A stretch of DNA of 64,000 nt from Dermanyssus gallinae (Eukaryota > Arthropoda > Arachnida > Mesostigmata > Dermanyssidae), in contig QVRM01001397.1 of NCBI GenBank assembly GCA_003439945.1, positions 229,501 to 293,500 of the forward strand. The letters run 5' to 3'. Positions within the stretch are counted from its first letter, which is position 1; every line of letters begins with the position of its first letter. The notes beneath the pieces were generated by a model. It was given only the letters and a program-made list of their open reading frames with translations, was not told where the DNA came from and did not search any database. A program made the translations under genes and the position numbers. Positions 32,110 through 45,660 of this stretch are shown one piece after another.

Positions 32110-34180
32110 TGTTGCAGGATTTTTTGAAGATCTTTAGTAAGACTTATATGCTCGTTAAAGTAAAGGTTTTTTCAAATGGAACATGGTCTCTGAGAAGTCT
32201 TGTTTCGGAGCTGAGCGTGAAACTAGCCTACAATGTGTGACACACTGGCGCTTTTTGCCCGACAAAGGAGCATACTGATGTGCCATTGCGAGACAACCAG
32301 TCCTCCTATACAACTGCACACCGTCGTGTTCGTGGGAAAATTCTGCTTCTTCCGAAGAACATATAGGACCGGCCAGAAGATGATACATGGTCATATAGAA
32401 GAGAGTTTGAAAATAATGAGTTATTTTATTAGCTTTCTCATCAAATACCTTCGCCGGCCGGCCTACTATTCGTATTATCGATTTTCAAATAGTCCTGCAA
32501 CACTCTGTATATATATCGTTCTATTTAAAAAATAAATGAAACAATATATAGAGTATGGCTCTGTCTTGACAATCCGCGCAAATGGCGTCCGTTATGGCGC
32601 CAAGCAGTTCGTAGTGTCATCTACAAATATTGTTATCACAAGTATATTTACATCCGCCTTTTTGTTAGTGGGGAGAAAAAAACAAAAAATATATATATAT
32701 ATATATTGTTTTCTTCTTTTTTTTGTTTATATTAATATATAATTTTATGTGACAATAAAGATTGATTTTATATTATGTTATACATACAGAGAGAAAGAGT
32801 AAGAACACTGCTCTTTTACTAAGCTTAGCCTACATGCACTGACGGAGGTATTATATTATTATATATTAAATGTATTAAAAAGTGACCACTTTTATTATCT
32901 GACTTGTATTTCCAGATACCCTAACAGCTCGGCATGCGCATCTTCTCATTTTATAAAGAAGAAAATGAAAACCAGTGGGAAATCGTTTGTGATGCATTTT
33001 AGTACTGTATACATTCTAAATAAACCAATTGTTAGAGCTTAACTTTGAGTACTTATTTTCCTAACCTGTAACGAGACGCGGTTTTATTTGAATAAATCTT
33101 CAGATGCTTCTTTGTTATCTAATATAAAAACAGTCGTTCGCAAGACGCTCAGGTTGGCTTAATCTTTAGATTGTCTTTTCTCCTAGAAGTCTTCCATTCT
33201 GAATCATAAGACATTTCGTAGCACAGTAGGCTGCGCTTTGTCCTAGCAAAAGGCAACTCCGATTCAGTTGATCAGTTACGGACGCGTTTGAGTAAAATTT
33301 GCCTGAAATTGCTGTAGCTGGAGTATTTTGACCATTGAATTTGTATCCCGAAATTCGACGCTAGAAATGCGTTTCGCTATCAACAACATAGCATAATTGT
33401 GCATATCTCGCCCGTATCGACTGCGGACACGGCCTATCTTCCGATCAGAAAATTGTATTCCGTTTGTTATCATAATATTGATAATAATGGGGGTGATAAC
33501 GCACCATCACTTTTCTGAGACATCTGTTCTCCCTGTGTATTTTTGTATGATCATAACCGGCTAGAAGAGATCAGCTGTTCATCGCACTGTGAACGGACGT
33601 GCGGCAGTTTGTGCTGAACTTTGATACTGTGACTGACTTCTTTCTTACTCCGTGTTTATATCCTCCACGGGCTTGCTATCCGGCTACCACTTTTGACGCA
33701 GCATTTGTGATTTGTAATGAAACGACCTGAATTGGTATTGAATTTGGCTTGCACGAATGTGGTGCGGCGAGGCATCTAAAATGTGTTCCACAATCTGGTA
33801 AGTGCTTCAATCACTCGTGTGTCCGAGTTTCAATCAAAAGCCTCCGTCTACGTCGCGCTCTGTTGCATTGCTGATTTGACAACATTCGGCCATTCAAATT
33901 TTGCACGTTCTCCAGCACGACGCAGCAAAGCCCGCGGTCGACCTAGTCTACCGGGATATTCTTCAGAGCACACTTTTAAGAAAATGTTCGCTAAGCTGAT
34001 TATCTCGAGCTCCAACTGTGAAGAAGGGCCCACCTTTGGAGCAATTCGGCTTCGAGAAAGGTTGAATTACACAGGACGTGATCTATATACTTCACTCGAA
34101 GGTTAAACAAGTGTTAGCTGTATTCGGGGGTCAATTGTACACCGTCTTCATTTTTCAAAGCGCTCCGTTACTCACTAGTT
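31687..34180. other. Intergenic stretch after the TOM6-like gene
   Basis: Holds a duplicated TCCATTGAAAAA pair near 31837-31879, (CT)n(TA)n at about 32058-32106, a 395-bp terminal-inverted-repeat element (32109-32503), a short (TA)n at 32688-32705 and AT-rich unique sequence. No gene was recognised. Confidence 0.55.
32109..32503. mobile_element. Non-autonomous DNA element with 24-nt terminal inverted repeats
   Basis: The ends GTGTTGCAGGATTTTTTGAA and GTGTTGCAGGACTATTTGAA (reverse complement of the right end) are identical over the first 11 nt and match at about 20 of 24. (TA)n lies on both sides (32080-32107 and 32505-32516). The interior has no transposase match. The right end (TTATCGATTTT...CTGTATATATA) is echoed at about 9702-9733, suggesting a deleted relative there. 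Confidence 0.65.
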
Positions 34181-34199
34181 GACTTACTTTGACACGCTG

Positions 34200-34735
34200 G
34201 AGTAGGTCCAGCATCTTTGCCGAAGACAACCTTAGATTAAACATAAAAGGCGAGAGCATCTTGTGGCTCAGTCCAAACGTGGGAACCCCTCAAGGAGCCT
34301 TTTCAGTTGCCTGAGTCTTTCCTTAGTCATCGCAGAGGAATTAAAAACGCCCTCGTAGTCACGTATGCAAATAGCTTAGCAGTGACCCACCGCAACCGCA
34401 GTGCCACTCGTCGAATTGTCGGCGAGATAGAAACTTACATTCTTCGTAAGGACCTGCAATAGATTCGCGAAAGTCGAAAACCATTAAGTTTCGCCGTGGG
34501 TGCCAATTGGCTGCAGCAGACCTAATATCCTGTTGTGGCGAACCGCTGAAGTTTGTCAACTCCTTCCTGTATTTGGATTTAAGACTACACTATATGGGAA
34601 CGCCATTTACCCAGCTTATTGGCGACAAGTATCGGGCGACTATTGCCTTTATTTACGCGGAAGTGAGAGATATCCGAAGATTGTCTCTGAGTGTCTTTTC
34701 GAGTTTAAGATTGTACCAATCTTGAGATACAGCGT
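34200..34735 (+). pseudogene. Decayed non-LTR reverse transcriptase fragment
   Basis: Plus-strand frames carry NVGTPQGAFSV (the PQG motif of RT), then TYANSLAVTHRNRSATRR in the place of the YADD box, then TIKFRRG and LKFVNSFLYLDLRLHYMG, as found after the YADD box in jockey-group elements. Several stops and frame changes break it. It has no intact start or end. Confidence 0.6.
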
Positions 34736-35649
34736 TGGCAGGGCGTAGGGCTATCTTTGGCGCAGTTAGAAGAGTACTTCACAACATATGAAGAGTGTTC
34801 TTTAATTGCCGCGGGCAGTAAGAATCCGCTTTGTGTTAATTCTAGTAGGTTGTGAACCTGGCGGTCTCTGAATTTTTTGTCCGGTCGCTGAAGGGTTAAA
34901 ATTGTGTATAATGACAATATTGTATTTATAACTACATGCCATTTTAAAATGCAGACTAATTGGAAAATAAACATTAAAATAACTGCCGTACTGGTCCAGG
35001 ACAAATTCCAATTTTAGAGAAAAGATACACCGAACTTCAGAGAAGCCCCTGTACCGGATCTCGCAGAGCTAAACTGCGGAGACCTATACAGAACGACACA
35101 GGCAGACTTGCGCAATCAATTGGTAGACAACGGGAGCCTCTAAAAGAAGAGGTTTTCGCGGAGAGAGAATTGATATAGAAGATGAGTTAGATTGGTGTAT
35201 GATGACGAAGCCCAGAGGCCTTCTTATAAAAACTTGTATAATGAAGTAAATAGCTTGAATATAAACTATTATAAATTTAAAATTATTTTGATATGAGATC
35301 CTTGCTTTTCAAAAATTTGAGCTGGTCAGATCCTCTCAGTGCCACAGCGCAGGCGAGACCAGAAGATGGGCTAAAGAAATCAGAGCAGCGCGAAAAAGGA
35401 GGAAGATCATGACAGCAGTAAAAGGACGCAGACAAGCCTACCGGTCCGACTGGGTGGAATGGGCATTCGTTCGACCACGGACATTGCCTTGTCCGCCTTC
35501 CTTGCCTCGTCACATAGCTGCGCCTCGGCAGTTGCCATTACTGCCTAAGGACCCATCAGTTACTAACAAGATGCCGTTTGGAACTGAGACGCGCGCCAGT
35601 CTGGTCATACTTCTGAGATTAGATCGTACTGAGTTAAGTGGCTACCCAC

Positions 35650-36480
35650 TTAACTCTTTTGCCGGCTTGCGAGTTAGATGTAGACGATATTAGACTGAAA
35701 GCGGTCTCATCCGAGGCCACCGAAGCGTGACTCGACGTGTTTCCGTCCGAGCTGGTCGGCAGTAAGCTGGCCGACGACCAGTTCCGTGTCACCCGTTGGC
35801 TCAGACTTGGGATTGCCATGTTTGAGAGAGAGAGGAGTATCCATGCGGTGGAACGGTAGATGAAAGCGGCCTGTACCGGCTTAGCTGCACTAAACAATGA
35901 CATCCTTGGGCACGCTTTTGGACAAGCCGGTTACCGCGTCACACTAGAGTCTGGTGGACTGCAGAGGGACGACAGGCGTCGACCGGATAGCCTTACCAGC
36001 CGGGACTGGGACCATAATCGGCCGCTGGCGTAGGACTTCACTGTCTCCGACACGACGCCCTCGGCTATAGTGTACTAGCCAGCGGCCAGTCGGCCACAGT
36101 ATTCACCAACGCGAGATGCGCAAACGGCGTCTATACGCGCATAATATAAATATATATAAAACTGTAACCGACTTATTACCCCCTTCGATGGTCGGTGCAG
36201 GTGCGGACCGAGCAGGTCATGCTTCCAGGTTAGCCGAGGCTAACAAATTTAGAAAATACTCCAGTGTTGATTATCCGCACGAATTTTTTTCGTTGGCGTT
36301 CGAGACTATGGGAGCTGCAGGCCCCCTTACGCTCAAGCTGATTCAGCGCGTAAGTAAAAGGCTCAATATTTTCACAGGAGACTCGAGAGCATCCGAATTC
36401 TTGCGCCAGAGGCTGTCGCTCGACATTCAACGAGGAAATGCAGCGTCCTGTTCGGGGCACATTGTTGAACTGGGCTAACC
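35650..36480 (+). pseudogene. Decayed C-terminal part of RLE-type retrotransposon, copy A
   Basis: Frames include RRPDSLTSRDWDHNRPLA followed by DFTVSDTTPS, matching RPDGLTLIPFERGKALIWDA then TVTDTLAPS of the longer copy at 47754. The last 120 codons (36116-36475) end TGDSRASEFLRQRLSLDIQ then RGNAAS. The Trp before DFTVSD is a stop (TAG), and further stops and shifts show it is dead. Confidence 0.75.
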
Positions 36481-36639
36481 CTGGGTTAGAGAACCCGTGA
36501 TCACACGTTCGCGTGGAGACAATTGTCCACTCCAAAGTGCTAACATAGCGAACTTATATAAATAATTAGTAATTGTGACATGTACATAATGATAATAATA
36601 AACCCTTGTTAAAAAGAAACTTATTATTTGTATTATCAC

Positions 36640-37330
36640 CTAGTCTACCTCAAGGCCCAAGGGAGCATCCCACGCGAACATCACAGCTTTCGCACAGGAC
36701 ACCCATAACGGCATCGCAAGATCTTCTAAATTACATAAGATATCTGTAAGAGTTCAAAAAACTCATATCGGTTATTCTGAAAGCACACTTCGTCATTCTC
36801 CGTGTCTGTGAACACCAAAGCGATAAGCACAGCCCCATCTTGTTGTTGCTCAGCGGCATACTAGGGCTCATCCAGGAACATTATCCCTGGGTTAATGTCA
36901 TCCTCTCATCATTGTATAGTACCAGATCATCCACGCGGATGATCTGGTACTATACAATCGAGTGTTCATGGACCTGAAAAGATGCTCGTATCCTGCAGCG
37001 AGTCAACTTCAGTATAGTTCCCATGACTTCGATACCATCCCCGCAGAGATCCCTCTCCCTCAAGATTGCTCTTTTTTTCTAAGAAGTTGGCTCTATTGCA
37101 TCGTATAGGATTACTCTAACACGGGATAATCTCAATACGCAGTAGCTTAGCATCCTTGATACAATGAAGGCAAGGTTCCTCAAAAGTGCTCTGGACACCT
37201 CCAAACAGCTCAGAACCGAGTTACCTATTGTATGCCCAGAACTGCGCCCTGCATCAAGAAGCTTGTCGAGCTGTGAACCTCTGTACAAATGTAAACCACT
37301 CATGAGAATAATAAAACCTATCTATCTAAT
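36640..37330 (+). pseudogene. Decayed reverse transcriptase fragment with ADD motif
   Basis: A plus-strand frame reads SLPQGPKGASHANITAFAQD, then IIHADDLVLYNRVF about 240 nt on, the RT A-D-D catalytic box. The segment MKARFLKSALDTSKQLRTEL follows. Stops interrupt it. The RT clade cannot be fixed from this. Confidence 0.45.
36911..36958. repeat. Perfect palindrome, 22-bp arms with 4-nt loop
   Basis: ATTGTATAGTACCAGATCAT plus CC (36911-36932), loop ACGC, then its exact reverse complement (36937-36958). It lies inside the decayed RT at the HADD box, so one arm encodes part of that motif and the other is a local inverted duplication. Confidence 0.95.
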
Positions 37331-38249
37331 ACGTGAAAAAAGCATTTAAACATACGCCAACACTATCACTGCTGGAGTTCCGCCGTAGCTTTGAGCGGAA
37401 GATGCGGGAAGTTCCGCAAGCATTTTACAGTACACCTGCAATTATAACTAATGCGTGGAAACCGCTTTCTGAGAACCGACCTATCTTGACACACTCGAGG
37501 ATTCTACCATATTCTGTGTCGCCGTATTGGATTTGCAAATGCTGTGGTCTGCTATGTACGAGCAATTATTATTAGCTTTGAGCCTTTGCCTTTTGCTTTT
37601 TTAAAAAGGCGTTTTTGATACAGTCATTTTTGTCGTGAGTTCAGCCGTAGAGTATAGCACTCGTGGAAGCAAAACTCAATATTCCTTCTTTGGTATAGGC
37701 ACTCCGTAGACCATTTCGACAGCTAATAAAATTATATGATTAATCAGCTGCATTTATAATTGATGTCTGTGAGGCTGCCTATGGCTAGCTTACGGCTGTG
37801 AGCGATCTAGGTGCATTAGGCACTTCCAAAACTTCGCATATAAAAAAACTCACTGGGCACTTTACATTAGACACTCGCATTGCGCAACCGCCGCTCCGGA
37901 CACCTCTCTTTCAGTTATCGTGGAACTTCAGTTCTTTTCAGGGGCATGTTAGCTTAATGTAAGCGCAGTGGCGTCAATTTCTAGCCATTGGTAGTAGTAG
38001 TATAGGTAACAAGAGTGTATGCAAAGAATTGCGGAAGCCAGGGCAAAATTAGTTGCGATCGGAAGAGCGCTCCCGTATATGAAAAGCTGCGCAGATAGCC
38101 TGATGGAAAACTGCATATAGGCTGATCGAGGCGCCCCAAGAGGGAGTACCTTACAACGTTCTATTAATCGAAGTGAGGAATGCATATAAAGAGAAGTTTG
38201 GGAAACGGTCGAATCTAACCCCTGGAGAAATGGAAAAGATTTCTCATCT

Positions 38250-39280
38250 CTATAAACGAGCTAAGCGCTATGTCCAACTGTAAGAGCCCGTCAAGTAAGT
38301 TCATGCAATTGCCCATTAATCGAGTCTTCCGAAGTAGCCACAGCACTCAAGAGGCCAACATCCCTCCTGTTCCTCGTATAAGAGGTTGGTATGCGGCTAA
38401 GGCAAATCCAGGGAAAGCACCGGGTCTGAATTGCGTCTGGTCAGCGGCAGTCAAGGCGCTCGCAGAGGTTAGCCCAGCCATACTTCGAACAGAAGTGGCC
38501 ATAATGTGAAATAAGAGGAACTTTCCAGTTTCCTGGAAAAGCTTAGGACCGATTGACCCACGATCAACTACTGTTCACATGGAACCCATCCCCAACTTCA
38601 GGTACTCAAAGTTTTCAATTGAGTACTTGCTACTACCACCAAGATCTGCACATGTGACAGCTTCAGATTACTTTACATCAAAATCCTTCGACGCTATCAC
38701 ATTACCTTACCTTCCTACTCTCTGAGTGTACCGATACTGCAGCTTCCTGCAAAACGGCGAGAGCAGTGTCGCGCCTAAAGGCTGGAGCCCTCGGAGACAT
38801 CCCCCTGTCAGTCCTTGTGCTTGTTTAGAAGAAAAGGTAATGGAAACACTAATTGTTGGTAGTTTAACCAAGAAACAAGAGAAGAGAGCAGCCTCGGGTG
38901 ACAAGCAACACTAGCGCTAAACACTAGGAGCATTAGAAAGCGTTCTATACACTATGAAAATGATAATGTAGAAATCACAATGCCTAAACGGCGGCTGTCG
39001 AGTAGTTTTATTAGACGGCAAAAACGCGTTTAACTCAATATGATAAGATGTTATTGCATAATATCCTACACACAAATATGATCCTCAAAAAAGCGATAAA
39101 ATGCCGATAAGCCCATATAACGGCCATATCTCGGCAGGCTTTTCTACATCTGGAATTAACCACTTTAATTATCCATATACGATAATCAGAGGCCCCCCAA
39201 TTTATTACCTTAAGGATTTTTTGATAGAAACATTGGGCTATTTTGATACAAAGTCTCCTTGATCTGCGGAGCACTTGGGA
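38250..39280 (+). pseudogene. Decayed R1/I-like reverse transcriptase
   Basis: Plus-strand frames carry KANPGKAPGLNCVWSAAVKA then LAEVSPAIL, KRNFPVSWKS, METLIVGSLTK and VVLLDGKNAFNSI. These match the order in APE-type RTs of the R1/I/jockey group: a GKAPGxDG motif, FPxxWK, LExLIxxRL, then LDxKNAFN (motif A). Stops at 38506-38508, 38722-38724 and others break it. Confidence 0.65.
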
Positions 39281-39478
39281 ATCAAGCCGATAGCTGTACT
39301 TAGTGTCTGCTAAAACACTGTTTTATTCAAGCACTCTAGTAAGCGGATGGCTAAAGGTACGCATCAACGGACCCGGCGGCTAGCTGCTTTCTGTCTCTGT
39401 ATTTATGCATTTCAGTATATGTACTACGTATACTAATAACTATTTAAATAATGTATCACGTTATTTAAAAATATATAT

Positions 39479-39523
<45 letters not shown>

Positions 39524-39707
39524 GCCAAGTTCTTATATATAAGATTGTTCTCTCTTATAGCTCTTATATATGATCGAAGAATGTATTACATTAGTTAACA
39601 TGTTGGTTGTGAACACGCAAGCGTACCATTAGGAAAGGACGGACGGCAAGACTTATATCATTAGACAACATGTGTTTATATTCTTACTACCCTTAAGTAT
39701 CGACGTT

Positions 39708-39749
<42 letters not shown>

Positions 39750-42530
39750 AAAAATGGAAATGTATAGGTTTTTATCTGATCTTTCTGGGAGACCATATAT
39801 AATTGAATTAATTAGTCAGTTACTAAGCTGCACTTCTGAGGAGCAATTCATAACACTGCACGCGTAAATGTATAGCTTTTATTCGTAGAGTTACAGTTGC
39901 AAGACGGGCTTTTAATTAGTTCTTTGACATGGCAAAAATAGTTGCTCCTCAAGAACGTGTAGTCCCTAGTTATCCGCATTTTTTCGAGCTAATGGTAGAG
40001 TGAGTTGGCAGAGTATGCAGGGTTAACACTATAAAGACAGAGTACAGCTTGATAAACAAAATTGTAATAAAGCGGCATCTAATTCAGTCTGCTTAAATTG
40101 TAAAATTTGTTTAGGGTTCCCGCTTAAGGTACTCTATAAACCAGTGGCTTATGTACATATTGATTCATACGCTGACCTTTTAAGGGGGTCAAAACGTGGT
40201 CTATCACGTTTTTGACATTTAATCGAACGGTCTAAGAAGCCTCCTCTCGGTCATTCTAGAGCCGCTACGCGCACAGAACACAGAAACACGCGTGACTACA
40301 AGGAACACTCACTCACTACCGCATGCACCCTAGAAAGTATGCCAGCAAATATGTTAAATCTGTCCTCATCTGCCCCCTTTATTTGCAATAAAAGTGCGAT
40401 TTATTATATTTTATTTGCATATATTTAACAACGGATACAGTTTTCTTTCCTTAAGGCAGCAGAAGTGCATGATGCCCAGTGACAGGCGTAGAAATTAGTT
40501 TTCTGAACAGCTGGGAGCTTGACGTTCCTGTTAGAGCCTCTAAAACATGTTCCTTCCGGCGCACCCAATGGCTGAATTCGGACTTATTCATACAATGCGC
40601 CTACCTGTTGCCGCCAATCGCCCGAAACGATTGAAGCACAGCCATAATTTCGTTTTCTTCTGTGTGATCAAGTCGTCATGTGTCCGCGAATCGAGCATGT
40701 TGCTGCTCTTTGTAGCCTGCTCGAGCATTAACTGTAGCACTTTATCGTAAGTGCTACGTAATCTTCTCTTTGCAAGTGTCACAAAGAATGCGCGCAGTCT
40801 GTAGTCGGAATTTTTGCGTATAGAAAGGATCTTTTTACAATTCAGTCTAGCTTCTCCGTGCCCGTAGTGATTTGTACCCATTTGTAGTGTATACTCACTT
40901 GGTTATATGCCGAATATAAGTTCATTGTACATATACGAGGAAAACACAATATCTTCAGGTACTTCCCTCGCGGCGTTGGAGTTATTTGATACTCTCATGG
41001 TGGAGTTTTCTTTTAGACACTAATTCACGACTATTCCATTCAAACATTTATTTACCTTTGCCAAGTAGTATAAACACAATATATACCTGTATCTCTTCAC
41101 AGTATACAATAGCGGCTAAAATTGCACCATTGGGCATGGTCGTGTCACGTTGGGGGTTGAGCCCACAAGACATCCGGTATATAAGTATATACAACACGGA
41201 ATATATGGCTACAATTCACGGCCATTCCAAGTGAATACAAGTAGATACAGCATTCCTCGAATGGTATGCTTGACTGTTTATGAGATGTAGAAGAATGTGA
41301 TATATTTTTTAATAATTATTTTACATCAAAATCATGAAAAGTATGTGAAAATATGCAATGAACTCTGACACGTGATTTGGAATACAGAATCGCGCTGACA
41401 AAAATCATTCACATCCGCAGAGCTTTGCTTAAGCACATTTGTGTTTATAGGTAGAAAACGCACACAGATTGACCGGTCGGCCAGTTAAGTCATGGCCTCG
41501 GTGTCTTGGCTGTGGAGTATACAACCTAAATTGGCCCATAAATTAATTTCTAGGGCATAGCCCTAATGTACTAAACTTGCAATGTTCCTGCCACTCATAT
41601 CGGTGACCACTGATGTAATTTGCTCTATTGATTAACATCTCCTGTTTTGTTTGTTATTTAACTATCCTCGTGGCCAGAATTACCGCGCCAAAGCCGCATT
41701 AGGGATGTGAATGTTGCCTATTGATGGCTGTAGGTCATATGTTCTATACAATCAAACATCCGCCATTGCTTATTGCACATTCCTTTGTCGTTCTATTTTT
41801 AGAGTAGTACCAATTCTGTAGAAGAACAACAAACCATTTTCAGGCACTGCCAATTTTGACCCAATATAACTTTAAAATAGATTTATATGACCGGTGGACA
41901 GACAGAAAAACAGTCAATGATTACGGGACAACTTGCGTTATTTTCATGGTTGTGGTGATCAAACTACAAGTTGTTTACCAAATGCTTTGCATCCAATCCC
42001 AGAAAACCGCTCCTCTGTCGTGCTGATCATTATCACCCTGCTTGCAAATAACTGCCTAGTGCTGAACCACGTACCGATAGACACGTTTGTACTTACTCGT
42101 GTGCAACAAGCACTGACTAGGTCAACGATCAAATAAAAACTGCTGGCTACGTAGATTTCCCTTTGATCCGAGAAATGGTGTCCGGTCGCCTAGAGCTGGC
42201 CTATGTGATGCACTATGGCACAGATCTCAAGCTCAACTAAGTCGTTGGCTGTGTGTAGTGCTTATATTATTAATTACCTTGCCACTGTTTACTTAGTTCA
42301 GTGTCACCTTGGGCATTGCACAAAAGAAAAACGCAAAAGCACGGTGAACTTGGGCCCTAATAGGTGCGCATGAAATTCTAAATACTAACGCACGATTGTA
42401 AACGTTTGCGACAGTTGAGGCGAATGGGTAGGTTTAGCTTTTATAAAGTACGTGATATGCGTTATAAATGTATTGTTGCACACCCATATATATATATATA
42501 TATATATACAGCTTGGAGATTCCGGATCCG
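39281..42530. other. Repeat-poor intergenic stretch
   Basis: AT-rich sequence with (TA)n at about 39485-39522, 39714-39746 and 42487-42508. Open frames, such as the minus-strand one at 40588-40881, show no motif I recognise. No gene is called. Confidence 0.5.
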
Positions 42531-42539
42531 CGTAACGTG

Positions 42540-43280
42540 GATTTTGCACGATTAAGGATATTGCGGCTTACTCGCTGGCGCTACTGACTACTCTGCAAAG
42601 GCGCTACCTCGGGCGCTCGCTGCTAAAAGGCCCGGGACGCTTCTAATCGCCCCACTGGGTACCCCTCAAACGACGAAGCGAGCCGAATTGGTAGGTCTTC
42701 GTCTCGGCTGTGACCTTGTCTCCCCCCCCCCCCCTGCCCCGTCACGAGCTATCGTGCATCATTAGTGCTTGACGGCGCGCTAGGCATACCGCTATTAACA
42801 ACACTTTCGGCCATGCGCACCGGTATTGCGAATTCCCTTGCATTTTAGAGCCCCAGAGCCTCTCCGCTGACGATGATAAGCGCCCGGGAGGACTCCTGCC
42901 CCCTCCAGTCGTGATAAAATGCTTGTCTGAGGTGCCACAGTTACCGAATCACAAGAACCTTCTATGACCGGCGTTGATGCGGCCTCCACAGATCACGCTG
43001 GTAATCTAGCCGAGCCGTGGACCTCGCAAAAAACGCGTCAATGGGTTACCCACACGAGTTACCCAACCGCCAGCGTTGGAGATTCTGGGCGGCTCAGGCG
43101 GCGACACCCGCTACCTCCTTCACATGCTGGTGAGCAGCTAAGCCTCGTAATCGGAAACAGGAGATCTGCGGTTTTCTTGGGACAGCGCCTCGACCTTGGC
43201 GTCCAATGCGAGAGTGCAGCGTCTGTTCGGGGCACGCAGTTGAAGCGGTCCCAACCCACTCTATACAAGATATAGTAATA
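42540..43280 (+). pseudogene. Decayed C-terminal part of RLE-type retrotransposon, copy B
   Basis: A stop-broken frame reads KMLV(stop)GATVTESQEPSMTG, which parallels KALIWDATVTDTLAPSNM of the copy at 47754. The end (43140-43275) reads VIGNRRSAVFLGQRLDLGVQ, CESAASVRGT, the family C-terminal block. A run of 13 C lies at 42722-42734. Confidence 0.7.
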
Positions 43281-43289
43281 TTCCCAGTG

Positions 43290-45600
43290 CACACATTTTC
43301 AGGAGACAGGTGTCGCTCTATTTATTTCCTTACGATTAGCCTCGAAATCGATTAAAATATAGCCTGACAATCGATTAAAATATATTGCTACACGGGAAGA
43401 TTTTTCTTCTTTCTTTACCTTTAAGTCGGGCTGATTCTGCTGTTGCATTCCTCTGCCGAAAAAAAATTAAGTAGTCAGTAGGAGCACGCTAAAGGTGACT
43501 AAAAAGGTTAATACGAAATTATGGCATACTCGTATAGTAGTCTCCAAAGAGCCAACCTTCAAGCGCGCATTTTGACAAGCTGGCTACCGCGTTACATTAA
43601 AGCCAAGCGGCTTGCAAGAGAAGCAGGAACTGGAATAAACTCTTGGCCTGGGAAGTTACCATTTCAGATGCGTGCGCCCCTGGATACTCTGATGGGGACT
43701 GTGGGCGACTATATCATCTACCATACTTTTGAGGATACATGCAGTAGTAACGGCGGGCTTTTCGATGTATCGTAAAGTTTGCCGTTTGTTTATGTGCCAG
43801 CGGAAACGTTGTTTATGTGCTTTGCGGCGGTATTGGAAGGAGCGACTCCGTAGATCAATCGATTGAATGCCAAAAAGTTGTTGAACAATGTCGGCCAGCC
43901 GAACCTGTATCAAGGCACTGATGTGTTGACCCATTATCAGCCCAAGGTCAGCGAGTGAGGCTATATGCACATATGTTACATTTGTGGAGCACCTCCAGTA
44001 AAATATTTTCTCTAATGTGCTGTTGCGTTCCCTCCAGACGGCTAAGATACGCTTTTTTTGTATGGCTCTCATACAAACGAGCTGTGTGGCAGCTGGCTGA
44101 CCTTCTCAGTACTTTATACTGTTAAATACACACGTAACAGTGTTTTATAACTACGCAACTAACCTTGTGTTTTACTAAAACCGAGCCAGTTTTCGCAATG
44201 CGCATAGTATGGGCACTTGAGATTGGCTATTCAGACTGGAGATCCAGGATTAAGCACAGTAGTCATGTTGGAGGGAAGTGTATCAGCGTTGATTATATAA
44301 CCAAAGTTCCAGTTGCCGTATTTTACAGCAAAGCATTTCTTAGAGAAGAGTTGCAGATTGTTCTGTGCGCACCGACGTGCAACGTAGTCAACGGCATGCG
44401 ACAGTGAATCGTGGACATGACGGGATTCGATAGGGCTATAGATCCTAGAATCGTCTGCGTATTGCTCGTGAAATCGGATAACGTCGTGGCGACGAGACGG
44501 AAAAGAACAAACTTACCTAATATATGACCAGCCTTGACGCCAGTTATCTCTAATAGCAATAAAGCTGCGGTCTAATAACAACAATAAGAGGAGAGCAGTA
44601 GCATAACAATAACAGCAACAACAGCAGCAGCAGCAGCAGCTGCAACAACAACAACAACAACAGCAGCAGCAGCAGCAGCAGCAACAACAACAACACAACA
44701 ACAACAACAACAGCAACAACAACAACAACACCAGCAATAGCACAGGAATGCTTAAATGTGAATATTCCAAGAGAATTAATATTGTTGCACTCCTATGTAT
44801 ATATCTATCTCGCTAACGAAACTCAACTAGACAAACTGGCCATACCGGTCTGTTTGCCTCACACACCTTCTCCCATTGTAGTCGTTGGTTGTAGTACAGC
44901 GTTCACTACAATCTGGCGGCATGTGTTTTTTTCTGAGACTAGAAGCCGCCAGCCGCTCGTGTGGCGATTGGACCGCAGTGAATAATAATAATAGAAAGAA
45001 GAAGACAAAGAAGAAGGAGGAGATGAAGATGATGGCGACGACGACGACAACGACGACGAATAAGAAGGAAAACTCAAGGCGTCAAGCATGAATCACCCCC
45101 TGCTCGCGCATGAAGCACACCCGTCATGATTCTGACGGACCCACAGCACGAGCGCGTGCGATTCCATTACGCGTCGGTGGTTTTTATGACGATAGCGTGA
45201 ATGCTGGAGATGCTCTTGACACATTTCATGCAAGAGCTGATGATGGCTTGCAATAAACGCGCTCAGCACGTATCGAATTCACTCTATGTTGTTTGTATAG
45301 CCGCCGCTGCTGCCGCCGCTCCTGCTGCTATTGCTACTGATCTACTCGCTCATTACAGATACCATCACCACCACCACCACCTTATTATTCTTCGTCGTCC
45401 GGATCGAGGACGATGTGCCGTCGTATTATTTAGAAGCACACAGAATTTTTTGCCCGCTTCACTTCGGGAAGAACTTGGGCTTTTTTTTGGCGTCGAAACG
45501 CGAGCGCCCGTCTTCACTCGTAGTTCGCGGAGGAGAAGCGAACGCTTCTGGACAGCTCGGGTTCGGTTTATTTTTTATTTATAATATATATATATATTAT

Positions 45601-45660
<60 letters not shown>

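Noticed and set aside
44577..44743. Poly-Gln/Cys frames
   Set aside because: Direct translation of a CAA/CAG microsatellite.
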